Below are positions 37,155 through 45,608 of a DNA stretch of 64,000 nt, piece after piece. Each line of letters opens with the position of its first letter. Position 1 is the first letter of the stretch. The position numbers were made by a program, and so were the translations under genes. The DNA is from Rhodothermia bacterium (GTDB taxonomy: Bacteria > Bacteroidota > Rhodothermia > Rhodothermales > UBA2364), in assembly GCA_017303715.1 (NCBI GenBank), contig JAFLBZ010000002.1, forward strand, positions 1-64,000, given 5' to 3'. The notes below the pieces were generated by a model that saw nothing but the letters and a program-made list of their open reading frames with translations, searched no databases and was not told the origin of the DNA.

Positions 37155-38045
37155 TTATGACGCTTTGGCGATAATTTTGCGCAGGGCAGCCTCCATCTCA
37201 GATGTCTTTTCCGTCGAGATGACGCCTGCTCCTGCGTCTTGTGCGAACCGAGTCAGGGTCGCGGGGGACACGCCGATGGCCTGCGCCAGCTGGTTTTGGC
37301 TGCCTCCAGCGATTGTTTTTGCAGCACGTACAAGGTCGGCACTGCTGCTAATTACCGTACGGGAATCTAATATGTCAAACCCCTGGGCGGCAGCCTCGGC
37401 AAAGGCGTCCTCGACAAAGTGGTTGATCTGGGCAGGGACGGTACAGAGGGATGCAATGAACTGCGCTGTCTCTGGAGCGATTTTATTTGGCCACATCGTT
37501 TCGATATAGGCCCTGCGCTTTTGGACTGTCATGTGTCCTGCGCGTTCGTCAAGGGAAACCTTGGTAACACGCCAGTTGACATCGTTTCGTAGGGTTATTT
37601 TTTGCTCCAATTCTGGCCAGCCAAGCAGTACGACGGACAGCATCAGTTCACGTCCATCGTAGCGTGCCTCTCGCAACCGTTTGATTGCGCTGAGAGTGTT
37701 AAAATGGAGGCGGTGCGCATCTTCGATAACCAGCACAACACGGCGGCGCTGCGTGGCGATCAGGCGAGCAACCTGTCGAGATCGCTGCTCCATGTCGCGA
37801 CGCGGGGATTCGTTAGACAAGTCAAAGACGAGGGCGTTCAGGATGGATGCAATACGGACGTTTTGGTCTGACATATCCTGCACCCAAACGGACTTAACTG
37901 ATGTATCTAACTGCTTCAGAACTTGATCGAACAAGTGCGTCTTGCCTGCGCCGATGTTGCCAATGATGGCTGCGAATTTGTTGTTGTTGATGGCTGTTAT
38001 TATTTGGCGTTTTGCCAACTCGATGGTTGCGTCTGTGTATAACAT
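37155..38045 (-). CDS. MuB-like transposition ATPase
   Basis: A 296-residue AAA+ ATPase. Walker A GNIGAGKTH (29-37), Walker B VVLVIEDAH (103-111), and a sensor-type LLGWPELEQKI. Residues about 250-280 (NQLAQAIGVSPATLTRFAQ) form a helix-turn-helix, as found in MuB-like or ExeA-like proteins. MuB binds target DNA and delivers it to the transpososome, also giving target immunity. The gene lies 2 bp after the transposase stop on the same strand. Confidence 0.85.
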   Translation of the reverse strand: MLYTDATIELAKRQIITAINNNKFAAIIGNIGAGKTHLFDQVLKQLDTSVKSVWVQDMSDQNVRIASILNALVFDLSNESPRRDMEQRSRQVARLIATQRRRVVLVIEDAHRLHFNTLSAIKRLREARYDGRELMLSVVLLGWPELEQKITLRNDVNWRVTKVSLDERAGHMTVQKRRAYIETMWPNKIAPETAQFIASLCTVPAQINHFVEDAFAEAAAQGFDILDSRTVISSSADLVRAAKTIAGGSQNQLAQAIGVSPATLTRFAQDAGAGVISTEKTSEMEAALRKIIAKAS

Positions 38046-38047
38046 GG

Positions 38048-39712
38048 TTATTGGGCTTTAGATTGTTGAATGTGATGTTGGAGGTATAATTGCAGGACGG
38101 CATCTAATTGTGCCTGTGAGTGCGTACCGATTAGGGTATCAAAAATGTGGTGTACATGCCCGTAGTGCTGCCCAATGAGAGATAGCTGGTGACCGATGTA
38201 CCGGCGAGCCTCGTCTGCTGGCATGGGCGCTGGCGAGGAATTGGCACGGGTGAAAGGGGTCTCTGGTTCAATCTTTGTGGGGCGTGCGGGCATGGCTCGT
38301 ACATTGGGAGGTAGAACAACAGGGCGCAGCGGGTCGGGGGTAATCTCTGCGGCGGGGCGTACGGGTGCGGGCGTGGTGATTGCAGATTTCTCGGCAATCC
38401 GCTCGGAGGTAGTTTTTTGTGTTGCGCGGTATTGGCCATACTGGACAGGCTCCCAATTTCGCAACTCAAACTCCCTTGCGGGTTCATCTATCAACTGGCC
38501 AACAACGCTGCCGGCGTCATTGGCAATGACTCGGATGCGCATACCGGGGCCGAGATTAATGCGACGACCTGCGGCGTTGGTGGTGTGCGCTGGCACGGCA
38601 TAACGGATGTTGTTTATAGAGACCGTACCGAACTGGTCGGTGGTGCGCTCGTGTATTCGCGGTATGAGTGTGCGTAGGTCGCCCTCGAATACGCGAGGTG
38701 GATGTAGGCGTATAGAGGTCTCGTATGCGAGGGCGCGAGTTGTACCTATATATGGGTGTTTCTTTTGTCCATCAGCGAGGAGGTACTGTTGTAGCAACTC
38801 GTTGTACTCTGACATGTAGAGCGTACTCCCTTCTCCGAGTCGCTCTGACAATGGCATCTCGAAATGGGTCCAGAGCCATCTGAAGTTGGACTCGATGGAA
38901 CCATTTGCCTCCTTAGATTCTGCTATCTTATGGTTTATTTCGAGCGACAAAAGCATGTCTCTAAATGCGCCAGTGCGCATGACAGAACCTCTGTCCATCT
39001 GAAGGTCACACCCAGCGTGCGGCATGTGCTTAAAGGGGCGGTCGGCTGAGGCGTCCCACGCATTCGCGAGGAATTGCACCATCTGGATGTAGTTCTCTCC
39101 GGTCGCGGGGATCAACTCGGCGTAACGCAACATGGAGTAACAGTCCTTGATGGCGATGATCCAAGTGCGCAAGGTGCTATTGTCCTCCTTGTATGCGAGA
39201 TGCTTACCCTGCACGCGCAGGATGTAGTCTCCGCGCTGTTTGTCGTATCCGCCGAGTTGGAAATACTTGCTACGGCTCCAATCTGCTTGTACGCATTGCA
39301 GCGCGAACTCGTAGCGCACTGAGACGCGGGTTTTTCGGTCGTTTATGCCCTGCTCGCGCATGAGACGATTTAGGGTAGAGACTGGCGGTATTTTATCCCA
39401 CGCCCAACCTCGCTCGTGTAGTTTTTGCCTGATGACCTCGCTGGGGATACGCCTATCTGCGAGGCCCATTTCCCGCCCTCGTTGCAAAATCTCCATCGCC
39501 TCCTGTACCACCGCAGTGTTGTACTTAGGATCGCGTGCAGCCGTTTTCTTGGGGCCGTTCTTTGCACGTAAACGGCGGTATAGTGTATCCGGCGATACAC
39601 CGAGTTGCTGCGCAAAATCCTCGATCAATGCCCGCTTACCAGTATGTGGTGCAGATTCGAGGGCATTCTCGATGTATGCGATTGTTTCGGGGGCGATGGT
39701 TATTGTGCGCAT
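38048..39712 (-). CDS. Mu-type DDE transposase (MuA-like)
   Basis: A 554-residue transposase. Residues 25-50 are a helix-turn-helix (IEDFAQQLGVSPDTLYRRL), and 85-125 form a second DNA-binding region. The RNase-H-like core has Asp144 in VQADWS, Asp240 in LQMDRGS and Glu274 in GSIESNF, fitting DDE spacing. A beta-barrel follows with SINNIRYAVPAH and LGPGMRIRVIAND; the Pro-rich tail from about 450 may interact with MuB. The conserved catalytic residues indicate an intact enzyme that acts on the terminal repeats at 35811 and 62667. Confidence 0.9.
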   Translation of the reverse strand: MRTITIAPETIAYIENALESAPHTGKRALIEDFAQQLGVSPDTLYRRLRAKNGPKKTAARDPKYNTAVVQEAMEILQRGREMGLADRRIPSEVIRQKLHERGWAWDKIPPVSTLNRLMREQGINDRKTRVSVRYEFALQCVQADWSRSKYFQLGGYDKQRGDYILRVQGKHLAYKEDNSTLRTWIIAIKDCYSMLRYAELIPATGENYIQMVQFLANAWDASADRPFKHMPHAGCDLQMDRGSVMRTGAFRDMLLSLEINHKIAESKEANGSIESNFRWLWTHFEMPLSERLGEGSTLYMSEYNELLQQYLLADGQKKHPYIGTTRALAYETSIRLHPPRVFEGDLRTLIPRIHERTTDQFGTVSINNIRYAVPAHTTNAAGRRINLGPGMRIRVIANDAGSVVGQLIDEPAREFELRNWEPVQYGQYRATQKTTSERIAEKSAITTPAPVRPAAEITPDPLRPVVLPPNVRAMPARPTKIEPETPFTRANSSPAPMPADEARRYIGHQLSLIGQHYGHVHHIFDTLIGTHSQAQLDAVLQLYLQHHIQQSKAQ

Positions 39713-39713
39713 T

Positions 39714-40154
39714 TTACAAACGTTTTAGCCCAGTAATCACTCTGACGGCATCCTTGATTGACAACATCTCTACAGGGCAATCGCAACCAACTTGACGGCG
39801 GATAAACTCGCGAAGACGGGTTGTATTGTACCAACCAAGGTCGTCCTCTAATTTTGCGATATAGTCGGCTTGCGCCTGTGTGAGGTATATTTCATTCTCC
39901 CCTTTTTTGCCAATGCCGACATAGCGCTTATGGCGCGCTCGTCCGCGATCGCTGGATCCCTCTGGAAATTGTAGGCGAAGGATTAATAATACCTTGTCCA
40001 CAGCCGGCTCGGGGAGAGATGTTAGGCGGATAGACTCATGCTCGGGGATATTGAAATACTCCATCATTCGGCAGAGTATCGTCTCGTATGTATCACGAGA
40101 CATGCCGAGTTTTGATTTCAAAATGTGCACAAGCGACATTCGTGAGGGGTTCAT
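39714..40154 (-). CDS. GemA-like protein (Mu gp16 family)
   Basis: A 146-residue protein with an N-terminal LVHILKSKLGMSRDTYETIL segment and a C-terminal LTQAQADYIAKLEDDLGW ... FIRRQVG ... VITGLKRL segment, the pattern of the GemA/Mu gp16 family. In Mu GemA influences host DNA topology and gene expression. The gene is 1 bp upstream of the transposase and overlaps the preceding gene by 4 bp (ATGA). Confidence 0.75.
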   Translation of the reverse strand: MNPSRMSLVHILKSKLGMSRDTYETILCRMMEYFNIPEHESIRLTSLPEPAVDKVLLILRLQFPEGSSDRGRARHKRYVGIGKKGENEIYLTQAQADYIAKLEDDLGWYNTTRLREFIRRQVGCDCPVEMLSIKDAVRVITGLKRL

Positions 40155-40687
40155 AACTGCTCTCCATCTTCAGTCGAGGCATTTAGTTCGCTAAGCGCCT
40201 CGTACTCCTGCTTTGTGTACGAGACCAATACCCCGTCGTGATTGTAGCGTTTGTACGTAGTACCATACCGCCCCCATGACTTCAGGTCTATAACCTCGCC
40301 CGGCGCGAGGATGGCAGCGACGCTCAAATGCCGATCACACGCAGATGAAGCGTGTATGATCTGTAGTATCGTCCCTGAGCAATAGGCAATACTGCATCCG
40401 CCCCTGAACCCCATGCCGATGCCGGCAAATAGGAGTGTGCGATCTGTTGTATCAATATCACGAACGATCATTAATGTGCCCTTCTCGCGTGTTTTTATAA
40501 CCTTGAAGGTTCCCTGCTTGAAGGGTTCGTATTGCGCTTTATCGCCATGATTTGGATTGAATGGCACACCGCTTACGGGTATCATGCCCCTGTCTCGTTT
40601 GTTGGCTCCGTACACAAGTTCGCACCGTATGGCGGGAAAGGGTGTTTCGGAGTACTGAAAGTTGTGATCAACAATAATTGCTTTCAT
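40151..40687 (-). CDS. Phage protein of unknown function, early operon
   Basis: A 178-residue protein I do not recognise. It begins MKAIIVDHNFQYSETPFPAIRCEL, has a basic middle with beta-strand character (GTFKVIKTREKGTLMIVRDIDT), and a charged C-terminus. It lies between the coiled-coil protein (14 bp) and GemA (4-bp overlap) on the early operon and so probably works early. Confidence 0.7.
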   Translation of the reverse strand: MKAIIVDHNFQYSETPFPAIRCELVYGANKRDRGMIPVSGVPFNPNHGDKAQYEPFKQGTFKVIKTREKGTLMIVRDIDTTDRTLLFAGIGMGFRGGCSIAYCSGTILQIIHASSACDRHLSVAAILAPGEVIDLKSWGRYGTTYKRYNHDGVLVSYTKQEYEALSELNASTEDGEQL

Positions 40688-40701
40688 GTGTGTTTGTGGA
40701 T

Positions 40702-41559
40702 TTAGGAGTGAGAAATAAGAACCTCGATCGCTGGCATGTAGTGATTGCGCACGATGTTGGCAGTTAGGTCGAGTTGTCCGAGGAAGTTGCTAATTTCCTG
40801 AATGTCGGTTACGGCGTCTTGCGGTGTAATACCGGCGCGTACAATACGGTCGTGCGCCTCGGCGAGTAGCCGTTTTGCGTCGGCGATGTAGCGCCGTTTC
40901 TCTTCGAGTCGGCGGGCCACGCTCCCGAATTTCTCCTCAAGCTCTGCTGCAATCTCGGTTTTTTGCGTGAGGATCTTGTTCTCGGTCTTTAGGCGCTCGA
41001 CAGTATTTTTCAGTTCGAGATTATCCTCTGCAAGGGCCTCTGCGCGCTCGCGGAGCTTGGAGGTTTTTTCGCGCATCATCTCTTGCATTTGCCGTTTCGT
41101 CATCCCGCGAACCTCGGAGAGGGTGATTTTATTCCCCTCTGCATCAAATAGATAGCCTTCTTTGGTGAGTATGTCTCGCTCTTCGTCCTGTAGGCGTGAT
41201 AGCTCGTAGAGCGTGGTGATGGGTAGGCTCTGGATGCTGGTGGCGCTGCTTGGTGCGTCTGTTTGGTTGCCTTCGCCCTCGTTTGCATCGTTTAAAAAGC
41301 TAACCGGTTGGCTTTTTGGGGCCTTAAGGGTGTCCATTGTTAGCCCAAATGAGGTTGCTACTTTGTATAAAATCTTTCCTTGTGCAGGACTAATCTGTAA
41401 TACATCTTGGCAGTAATCGTCTCGATTCTCGTACCCCTCTATTTTGTACAACTTTTTGTCGAATATCTCCCTGATGGCAACGGCTTGGGCGAGCTTTCCG
41501 GTTGCAAATAGGTCTTTTGCCTGTGTTAGGCGGGTGCGGTCTGTTGTTGTTATTTGCAT
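40702..41559 (-). CDS. Coiled-coil phage protein, early operon
   Basis: A 285-residue protein of unknown function. Residues 1-90 look like a helical DNA-associated domain (YENRDDYCQDVLQISPAQGKIL). Residues about 150-235 form a long coiled coil (LRERAEALAEDNLELKN, VERLKTENKILTQKTEIAAELEEKF). The C-terminal 40 residues are helical. It resembles phage DNA-binding coiled-coil proteins in outline only. Confidence 0.7.
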   Translation of the reverse strand: MQITTTDRTRLTQAKDLFATGKLAQAVAIREIFDKKLYKIEGYENRDDYCQDVLQISPAQGKILYKVATSFGLTMDTLKAPKSQPVSFLNDANEGEGNQTDAPSSATSIQSLPITTLYELSRLQDEERDILTKEGYLFDAEGNKITLSEVRGMTKRQMQEMMREKTSKLRERAEALAEDNLELKNTVERLKTENKILTQKTEIAAELEEKFGSVARRLEEKRRYIADAKRLLAEAHDRIVRAGITPQDAVTDIQEISNFLGQLDLTANIVRNHYMPAIEVLISHS

Positions 41560-41629
41560 TTTTGCGGTGTGTTTTGTTTTGAACGGTGGGCGGGGTAGCA
41601 GGTGTTGTGTGTTGCTACCCCTGTTGCGG

Positions 41630-42118
41630 TTAGGGCTGGGGGATGGTGTGTTCTATTTTGAAGGAGATTTTCTTGCCTGTCAGCGGGGTAACGTCTATCT
41701 GCATTAAGCGCAAGCTGTCTATACCGGGCACATCAATTATAAAATTAGGGTCTCCACGCAATGCGTTTTTGTCAATATCGGTGGTGGTTTTTATGCACCC
41801 GGGAGCGTTGGCGGCCAGCCATTTTAATGCGGCATCCGCATCTGATACGACGATGGTTGGCGGGTTCTCTTTGACGCTGAGCGTGCCGGAGGCGAGTCGC
41901 TCGCTCCAGCCTGCCCTAAAATCATGTAGCGATTGCAGATAATCCGAGACGAGGGTAAAAACCTCGACTTGTTCAGCGTTTAGCCGCTTGAGCTGTGCAT
42001 CTGCGGCCTGCTTGGTGGATTTTTGTTCCTCGATGGCTGTTTGTAGCTCGGCGATGCGGGCAACTGCGGCGTTGAGTTGTGATCCCTTTAGGGGTTTTTT
42101 TGTGTTGATGTTGCTCAT
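41630..42118 (-). CDS. gam: Gam-like host-nuclease inhibitor
   Basis: A 162-residue protein with an N-terminal helix pair (AVARIAELQTAIEEQKSTKQ) and a C-terminal part like Mu Gam: GTLSVKENPPTIVVSD, LKWLAANAPGCIKTTTDIDKNAL. Mu Gam binds DNA ends as a dimer and blocks exonucleases such as RecBCD; it is related to bacterial Ku. Early position fits that role. The similarity is read by eye. Confidence 0.72.
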   Translation of the reverse strand: MSNINTKKPLKGSQLNAAVARIAELQTAIEEQKSTKQAADAQLKRLNAEQVEVFTLVSDYLQSLHDFRAGWSERLASGTLSVKENPPTIVVSDADAALKWLAANAPGCIKTTTDIDKNALRGDPNFIIDVPGIDSLRLMQIDVTPLTGKKISFKIEHTIPQP

Positions 42119-42152
42119 TTCTGTTGTGTTTGTGCGCCAGTTCCGGCGCGGA

Positions 42153-42377
42153 TTAAAAGAGGTTTAGTTTGGACAGTAGTTGCTGTAGGTATTCTGGCTG
42201 GGCATCTGGGAGGCGGACGACATAGAATGCCTCTCCTTGTATGTGTGCGTAGCGCACTCTGATTTTGATGGTGCTTGGTTGATCGCTGATGGCGTCGAGC
42301 AGTCGGGCGGCGTTGGATGGGGTTCGTGGGATCACGAGCGCCGATCCGTTATTGTCGGTGTGTATTCTGGCGTTCAT
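42153..42377 (-). CDS. Small phage protein
   Basis: A 74-residue protein, not recognised. It has a short beta-alpha-beta look (SALVIPRTPSNAARLLDAI ... KIRVRYAHIQGEAFYVVRL). It overlaps the upstream HTH gene by 29 bp and lies before gam on the early operon. Confidence 0.55.
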   Translation of the reverse strand: MNARIHTDNNGSALVIPRTPSNAARLLDAISDQPSTIKIRVRYAHIQGEAFYVVRLPDAQPEYLQQLLSKLNLF

Positions 42378-42546
42378 GGCGGAGTTTCTTGGATAGCTGT
42401 TTATTGATCAGGATGATTACGGTGTGTGCTGGGAGGCCGATTTCGCGTGCGATCTGCGTGATTTTCACGCCGTTCTCGTACTCGTTTCGCCAATACTCCA
42501 GCACGCATTGCGGGTAGTCCTGTAGGCGTGTAGATGGACGTCTCAT
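42349..42546 (-). CDS. Small HTH DNA-binding phage protein
   Basis: A 65-residue protein with a helix-turn-helix (VKITQIAREIGLPAHTVIILI) followed by a basic tail. It starts 3 bp after the 196-residue gene's stop. A role in early gene control is likely but unproven. Confidence 0.55.
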   Translation of the reverse strand: MRRPSTRLQDYPQCVLEYWRNEYENGVKITQIAREIGLPAHTVIILINKQLSKKLRHERQNTHRQ

Positions 42547-42548
42547 TT

Positions 42549-43139
42549 TCAGTCGTTGGTTTTAGGGTTTACGATTTTGTTGTACGCAGCACTGAATGCA
42601 GCGCTGAGGTGGTGCATAATGGTCGTGACCTCCTCTATCCCTGCGCCATATGGCACTGGGACAACACACACAACAACATCTGGGTCTGCGCCGTGGCAGT
42701 CGGCGTACTGAATGCGCATCACAGGGCGATCTGATTGCATCGCATGGATATGTAGTGAGGTGAGGTCTATTGGCGTGTTCAGTTGCGTATCCTCGGCTGG
42801 ATATGCAGTTATTACTGCCCCCTTCGCGACTGGGTCTACAAGGTCTAGCGTTCCGTTCAGGTTGGGACGCAGAATCACAATATCGTTTGCGCGCTCATTA
42901 AGACCGTGACGATCGTACCGGATACTGTTCCAGCGCACACCATCTCTGCGCACAAATTGCGCGATACGCCGAGGCTCGCGAGCGCTGAGGTCAATAGGTA
43001 GTTCGTCTATGTCTGCGATTTCGCGCATGAATTGCTCACATGCGCGTCTGACACATGTTTTGTGTGTTAGGACAGGGTTTTGGTCGTAGATATGTTGTGC
43101 GCTATCTGCGATCGTGTTTGCAAATTCCGTGATGGTCAT
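42549..43139 (-). CDS. Phage protein of unknown function, early operon
   Basis: A 196-residue protein I do not recognise. It contains a helical N-terminus (NTIADSAQHIYDQNP), a basic middle (RRIAQFVRRDGVRWNSIRY), and beta-rich C-terminal half with many hydrophobic strands. Second gene of the early operon. Confidence 0.65.
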   Translation of the reverse strand: MTITEFANTIADSAQHIYDQNPVLTHKTCVRRACEQFMREIADIDELPIDLSAREPRRIAQFVRRDGVRWNSIRYDRHGLNERANDIVILRPNLNGTLDLVDPVAKGAVITAYPAEDTQLNTPIDLTSLHIHAMQSDRPVMRIQYADCHGADPDVVVCVVPVPYGAGIEEVTTIMHHLSAAFSAAYNKIVNPKTND

Positions 43140-43162
43140 TGTTTTAGAGTGTTTAGGGTTAA

Positions 43163-43417
43163 TTATGCTACGAGGGTGGTGGTGTTCGTCATTCGTTCCT
43201 GTCCGTCTCGGATTAGCTGCGCCAGTGCAGTTCTATACGCAGGAGTTACGGCCTCTACACGGTTGATCATGCGACAGGTGCGCCAATAGCTGCGCTGCTG
43301 GTTTGTGCACCATTCCCGTAGGCTCACGCCCAACACGGTTAGACTGGCCCTTACCTGTGCGGCTTGCGCCTCTGTTAACATCCCGTGCCGGGTGTTTTTT
43401 TTTGTTACAGTTTCCAT
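43163..43417 (-). CDS. Small DNA-binding protein, Cro/Ner-like position
   Basis: An 84-residue protein starting at the ATG 43417 (METVTKKNTRHGMLTEAQAAQVRASL). The segment VRASLTVLGVSLREWCTNQ resembles a helix-turn-helix. It is the first gene of the early operon and faces the repressor across 104 bp, the position of Ner in Mu and Cro in lambda-like phages. Longer frames upstream run through the presumed operator and are rejected. Confidence 0.65.
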   Translation of the reverse strand: METVTKKNTRHGMLTEAQAAQVRASLTVLGVSLREWCTNQQRSYWRTCRMINRVEAVTPAYRTALAQLIRDGQERMTNTTTLVA

Positions 43418-43448
43418 TTTTTTGTGTTTTGAGGTTATATTTGGGGCT

Positions 43449-43496
43449 TGTTTAGCGTCTAAGGTGGTGTATGTGTACTTGTTGATGACGCTGAAA
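43449..43496. promoter_or_regulatory. Candidate operator between repressor and early operon
   Basis: TTTAGCGTC (43451-43459) and GACGCTGAA (43487-43495) are inverted (8 of 9 matching) in the 104-bp divergent region. They are plausible half-sites for the repressor or the Cro/Ner-like protein. Confidence 0.45.
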
Positions 43497-43521
43497 CGAT
43501 AATACAACAAAATGAGATACA

Positions 43522-44262
43522 ATGTCAAGCGCCATCACCACAAAACGCGATATTTTTTCGAGACTAAAAGAAATTCGCACAACAAAAAGGCTAAATCAAA
43601 AACAGATTGCACAACAATATGGGCTAACCCAGCAAGCATGGGCAAATTATGAGCGAGGAGATAGGGCTATTCCAACCGAGTTACTACAACAAATCGTGAT
43701 AAATGAAAATGTCTCAACGCAGTGGCTTCTTATGGGTGCTGGCGAGATGTTCAAGGGTGTAGGGGATGATGAGACGTTGCGTGCAACGTCTGTACGCGGT
43801 GGGGATGAGATGTTGCGTGCAACGTCTGTACGGGCGGATGGAGAGGATGAGGTGACGTGGGTTGGTGTGTATGATGTGCGGTTTAGTGCTGGGAATGGGG
43901 AATTGGCAGTGCAGGATGAGGGAAATATGCTGATGGGGCGGATGGCATTTTTGGAGCGTTGGCTACGGCGTGATGTGGGTATTGATCCTGAGCGGGCCTG
44001 TATTGTGCGTGTGAGCGGGGACAGTATGATGCCCTATTTGTTGGATGGGGATTTGGTATTGTGTGAGCGTGTGGAGACGTTTACTGCGGATGGGGTTTTT
44101 GCTTTTTTTATGGATGGGATGTTTTATGTGAAGCGGGTGCAGCGGCTGGGGCATAATTCGTACAGGGTGAGTAGCGATAATACACAGTATGGGGAATTGG
44201 ATGTACGGCGTGCGATGGAGTTGCGGGTGTTTGGACGGGTTGTGCGCCGGATATGCAGGTGA
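43522..44262 (+). CDS. LexA-like phage repressor (XRE HTH + S24 peptidase)
   Basis: A 246-residue repressor. Residues 12-75 form an XRE helix-turn-helix (LNQKQIAQQYGLTQQAWANYERG). Residues 115-235 form an S24 peptidase with Ser168 in VSGDSMMP and Lys204 in FYVKRV, and a candidate Ala123-Gly124 cleavage site in FSAGNG. It should bind the early operator and be removed by RecA-stimulated self-cleavage, which would make the prophage SOS-inducible. The hinge carries a 12-residue tandem duplication (DETLRATSVRGG / DEMLRATSVRAD) encoded by a palindromic repeat. Confidence 0.88.
   Translation: MSSAITTKRDIFSRLKEIRTTKRLNQKQIAQQYGLTQQAWANYERGDRAIPTELLQQIVINENVSTQWLLMGAGEMFKGVGDDETLRATSVRGGDEMLRATSVRADGEDEVTWVGVYDVRFSAGNGELAVQDEGNMLMGRMAFLERWLRRDVGIDPERACIVRVSGDSMMPYLLDGDLVLCERVETFTADGVFAFFMDGMFYVKRVQRLGHNSYRVSSDNTQYGELDVRRAMELRVFGRVVRRICR
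43771..43832. repeat. Tandem palindromic repeat inside the repressor hinge
   Basis: Two copies of a 26-base segment (43771-43796 and 43807-43832; one mismatch) at a 36-base period. Each contains the near-perfect palindrome GTTGCGTGCAAC. Being 12 codons long, the period preserves the reading frame. Confidence 0.8.
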
Positions 44263-44290
44263 TTTTGTACTATATAATATAGGAGGTGTT

Positions 44291-44470
44291 ATGATACAGA
44301 TTATTGGCTTGATGGTTGGGGTTTATGTGTTCGTGCGGTTTGTTGACCTCTACACGCGGGTGATGATGGACGGCAAGACGTATGTACATTCTGATAGGGC
44401 GCGGAAGGCGGCATTGTTAGGCGCCATCGCAGTTGGGTTTTTGATGATACTTTTGGTGATGCAGAAATGA
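44291..44470 (+). CDS. Small membrane protein downstream of the repressor
   Basis: A 59-residue protein with two hydrophobic segments (IIGLMVGVYVFVRFV and AALLGAIAVGFLMILLVM) joined by a short charged loop. A clear AGGAGGT Shine-Dalgarno sequence lies directly upstream (44281-44287), unusual in this window and deciding the start. It is co-transcribed with the repressor, 28 bp away. It may be a superinfection-exclusion or lysogenic conversion protein (inference only). Confidence 0.65.
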   Translation: MIQIIGLMVGVYVFVRFVDLYTRVMMDGKTYVHSDRARKAALLGAIAVGFLMILLVMQK

Positions 44471-44486
44471 CGTGCAAAAAAATGCC

Positions 44487-44526
44487 TCCACCCTCCCCTG
44501 TCGAAAACGGGGGAGGGTGTTCTTTT
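44487..44526. terminator. Bidirectional terminator
   Basis: CACCCTCCCC (44489-44498) and GGGGAGGGTG (44510-44519) form a perfect 10-bp stem, followed by TTCTTTTT on the plus strand and preceded by an A run. It separates convergent genes (44291-44470 plus and 44532-45590 minus). Confidence 0.85.
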
Positions 44527-44531
44527 TGTGG

Positions 44532-45590
44532 TTATACGGGGATATTGGCGTTGGTGTTGGTGCGTGCTGCCCTCCGTCGGCGGTAATAACACCCCTGTGG
44601 CTCGCGGGCGGTACAGAGATTGCCCTTGGAGAGAGGTTTCCCGCAATGCGGGCAGGCTATACCCTTGGGTACGATTGTGGTTGTATTTATGTGTATGCCG
44701 TTGTCGTTGGCGTGTGTCCGCCACGTCGTTGGCGCACTTGCGGCGCCGGTATTGGGGATAATGACAATATCGTCCGGATTAACCTTCTCGGTTGTGTCGG
44801 TTGTTGGGATTGTGGTGTCGTTAGTTGGCAGGCGCTGAGTAGATAGGCGCTGCTGAATGATTGTGTTGTAGTGCTGCCGTATTTGGTGGCGGTTCTGGCG
44901 GTGTTGACGTGCAAACGGGAACGACAGTACAAAATACACGGCCTCCCATGCTGCGTACGCCGCATAGCGCATATTGGCGGCGCGCTGTTGGCGTCGCTCG
45001 GCGAGTGCGTCCGCGTTGGCGCTGTTGGCATTGGTCAGTTGTATGTTTAGCGCCGCCTCGCGTGCTGCATCGTTGGCGCGTTCTACGGGGTCCAGCCCTT
45101 TGTAAATCCACGCCAATGCCAAAAGACTGGCAACACTGGCGAAGGGTTGTACTATTAGCCAGACGCCAACATAGCTATTGGCAGATGCGTCGTTGTGTAG
45201 CATGTTTGCAGCAAGGCCATACGCAACAAATACGCCAGTAACGACTTGATATGCCTTGTTGGCTATTTTTTGCGTGTTTGCGATCAGTGATCGTTCATAC
45301 AGTTTGCTATAGAGGAAGCCCAACTCCAACCAACCTGTTGCAACGATGGCGGGAATTAGGGACAACAGGTCTGGGTTGCGCTCGTACATCCAGACGCCCT
45401 GCACAGCCAACGATGCCACGCAGAGTACAGTTGCAGCGATTAATAGAGAACGATCCTGTCTGCGGCGTTGGCGCTCATAGTCTGCTGCATCGAATTTGTG
45501 TTCGTTCTCGTAAATCGGTACTCTGCGATTGTTTATCGTTACCCAGCGTGTAGGCGTGTTATCGGGTGTTGGCGATGGACTGGTGTTCAT
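44532..45590 (-). CDS. Membrane protein with C-terminal zinc ribbon, phage
   Basis: A 352-residue protein. Four hydrophobic segments lie in residues 45-230 (SLLIAATVLCVASLAVQGVW, LIPAIVATGWLELGFLY, VVTGVFVAYGLAAN, VGVWLIVQPFASVASLLALAW), and the rest is charged. The tail has CPHCGKPL and a second Cys pair (LCTAREPQGC), a zinc-ribbon pattern. It lies downstream of the gpG-like gene on the same strand, and many out-of-frame open stretches on the plus strand cross it. Function unknown. Confidence 0.75.
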   Translation of the reverse strand: MNTSPSPTPDNTPTRWVTINNRRVPIYENEHKFDAADYERQRRRQDRSLLIAATVLCVASLAVQGVWMYERNPDLLSLIPAIVATGWLELGFLYSKLYERSLIANTQKIANKAYQVVTGVFVAYGLAANMLHNDASANSYVGVWLIVQPFASVASLLALAWIYKGLDPVERANDAAREAALNIQLTNANSANADALAERRQQRAANMRYAAYAAWEAVYFVLSFPFARQHRQNRHQIRQHYNTIIQQRLSTQRLPTNDTTIPTTDTTEKVNPDDIVIIPNTGAASAPTTWRTHANDNGIHINTTTIVPKGIACPHCGKPLSKGNLCTAREPQGCYYRRRRAARTNTNANIPV

Positions 45591-45608
45591 GTGCGTTGGG
45601 TTTTAGGG

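Noticed and set aside
44472-45553. Plus-strand open frames antisense to the zinc-ribbon membrane protein
   Set aside because: They are rich in Cys/Arg/Trp as expected from antisense of a GC-skewed gene; the minus-strand protein has clear membrane segments.
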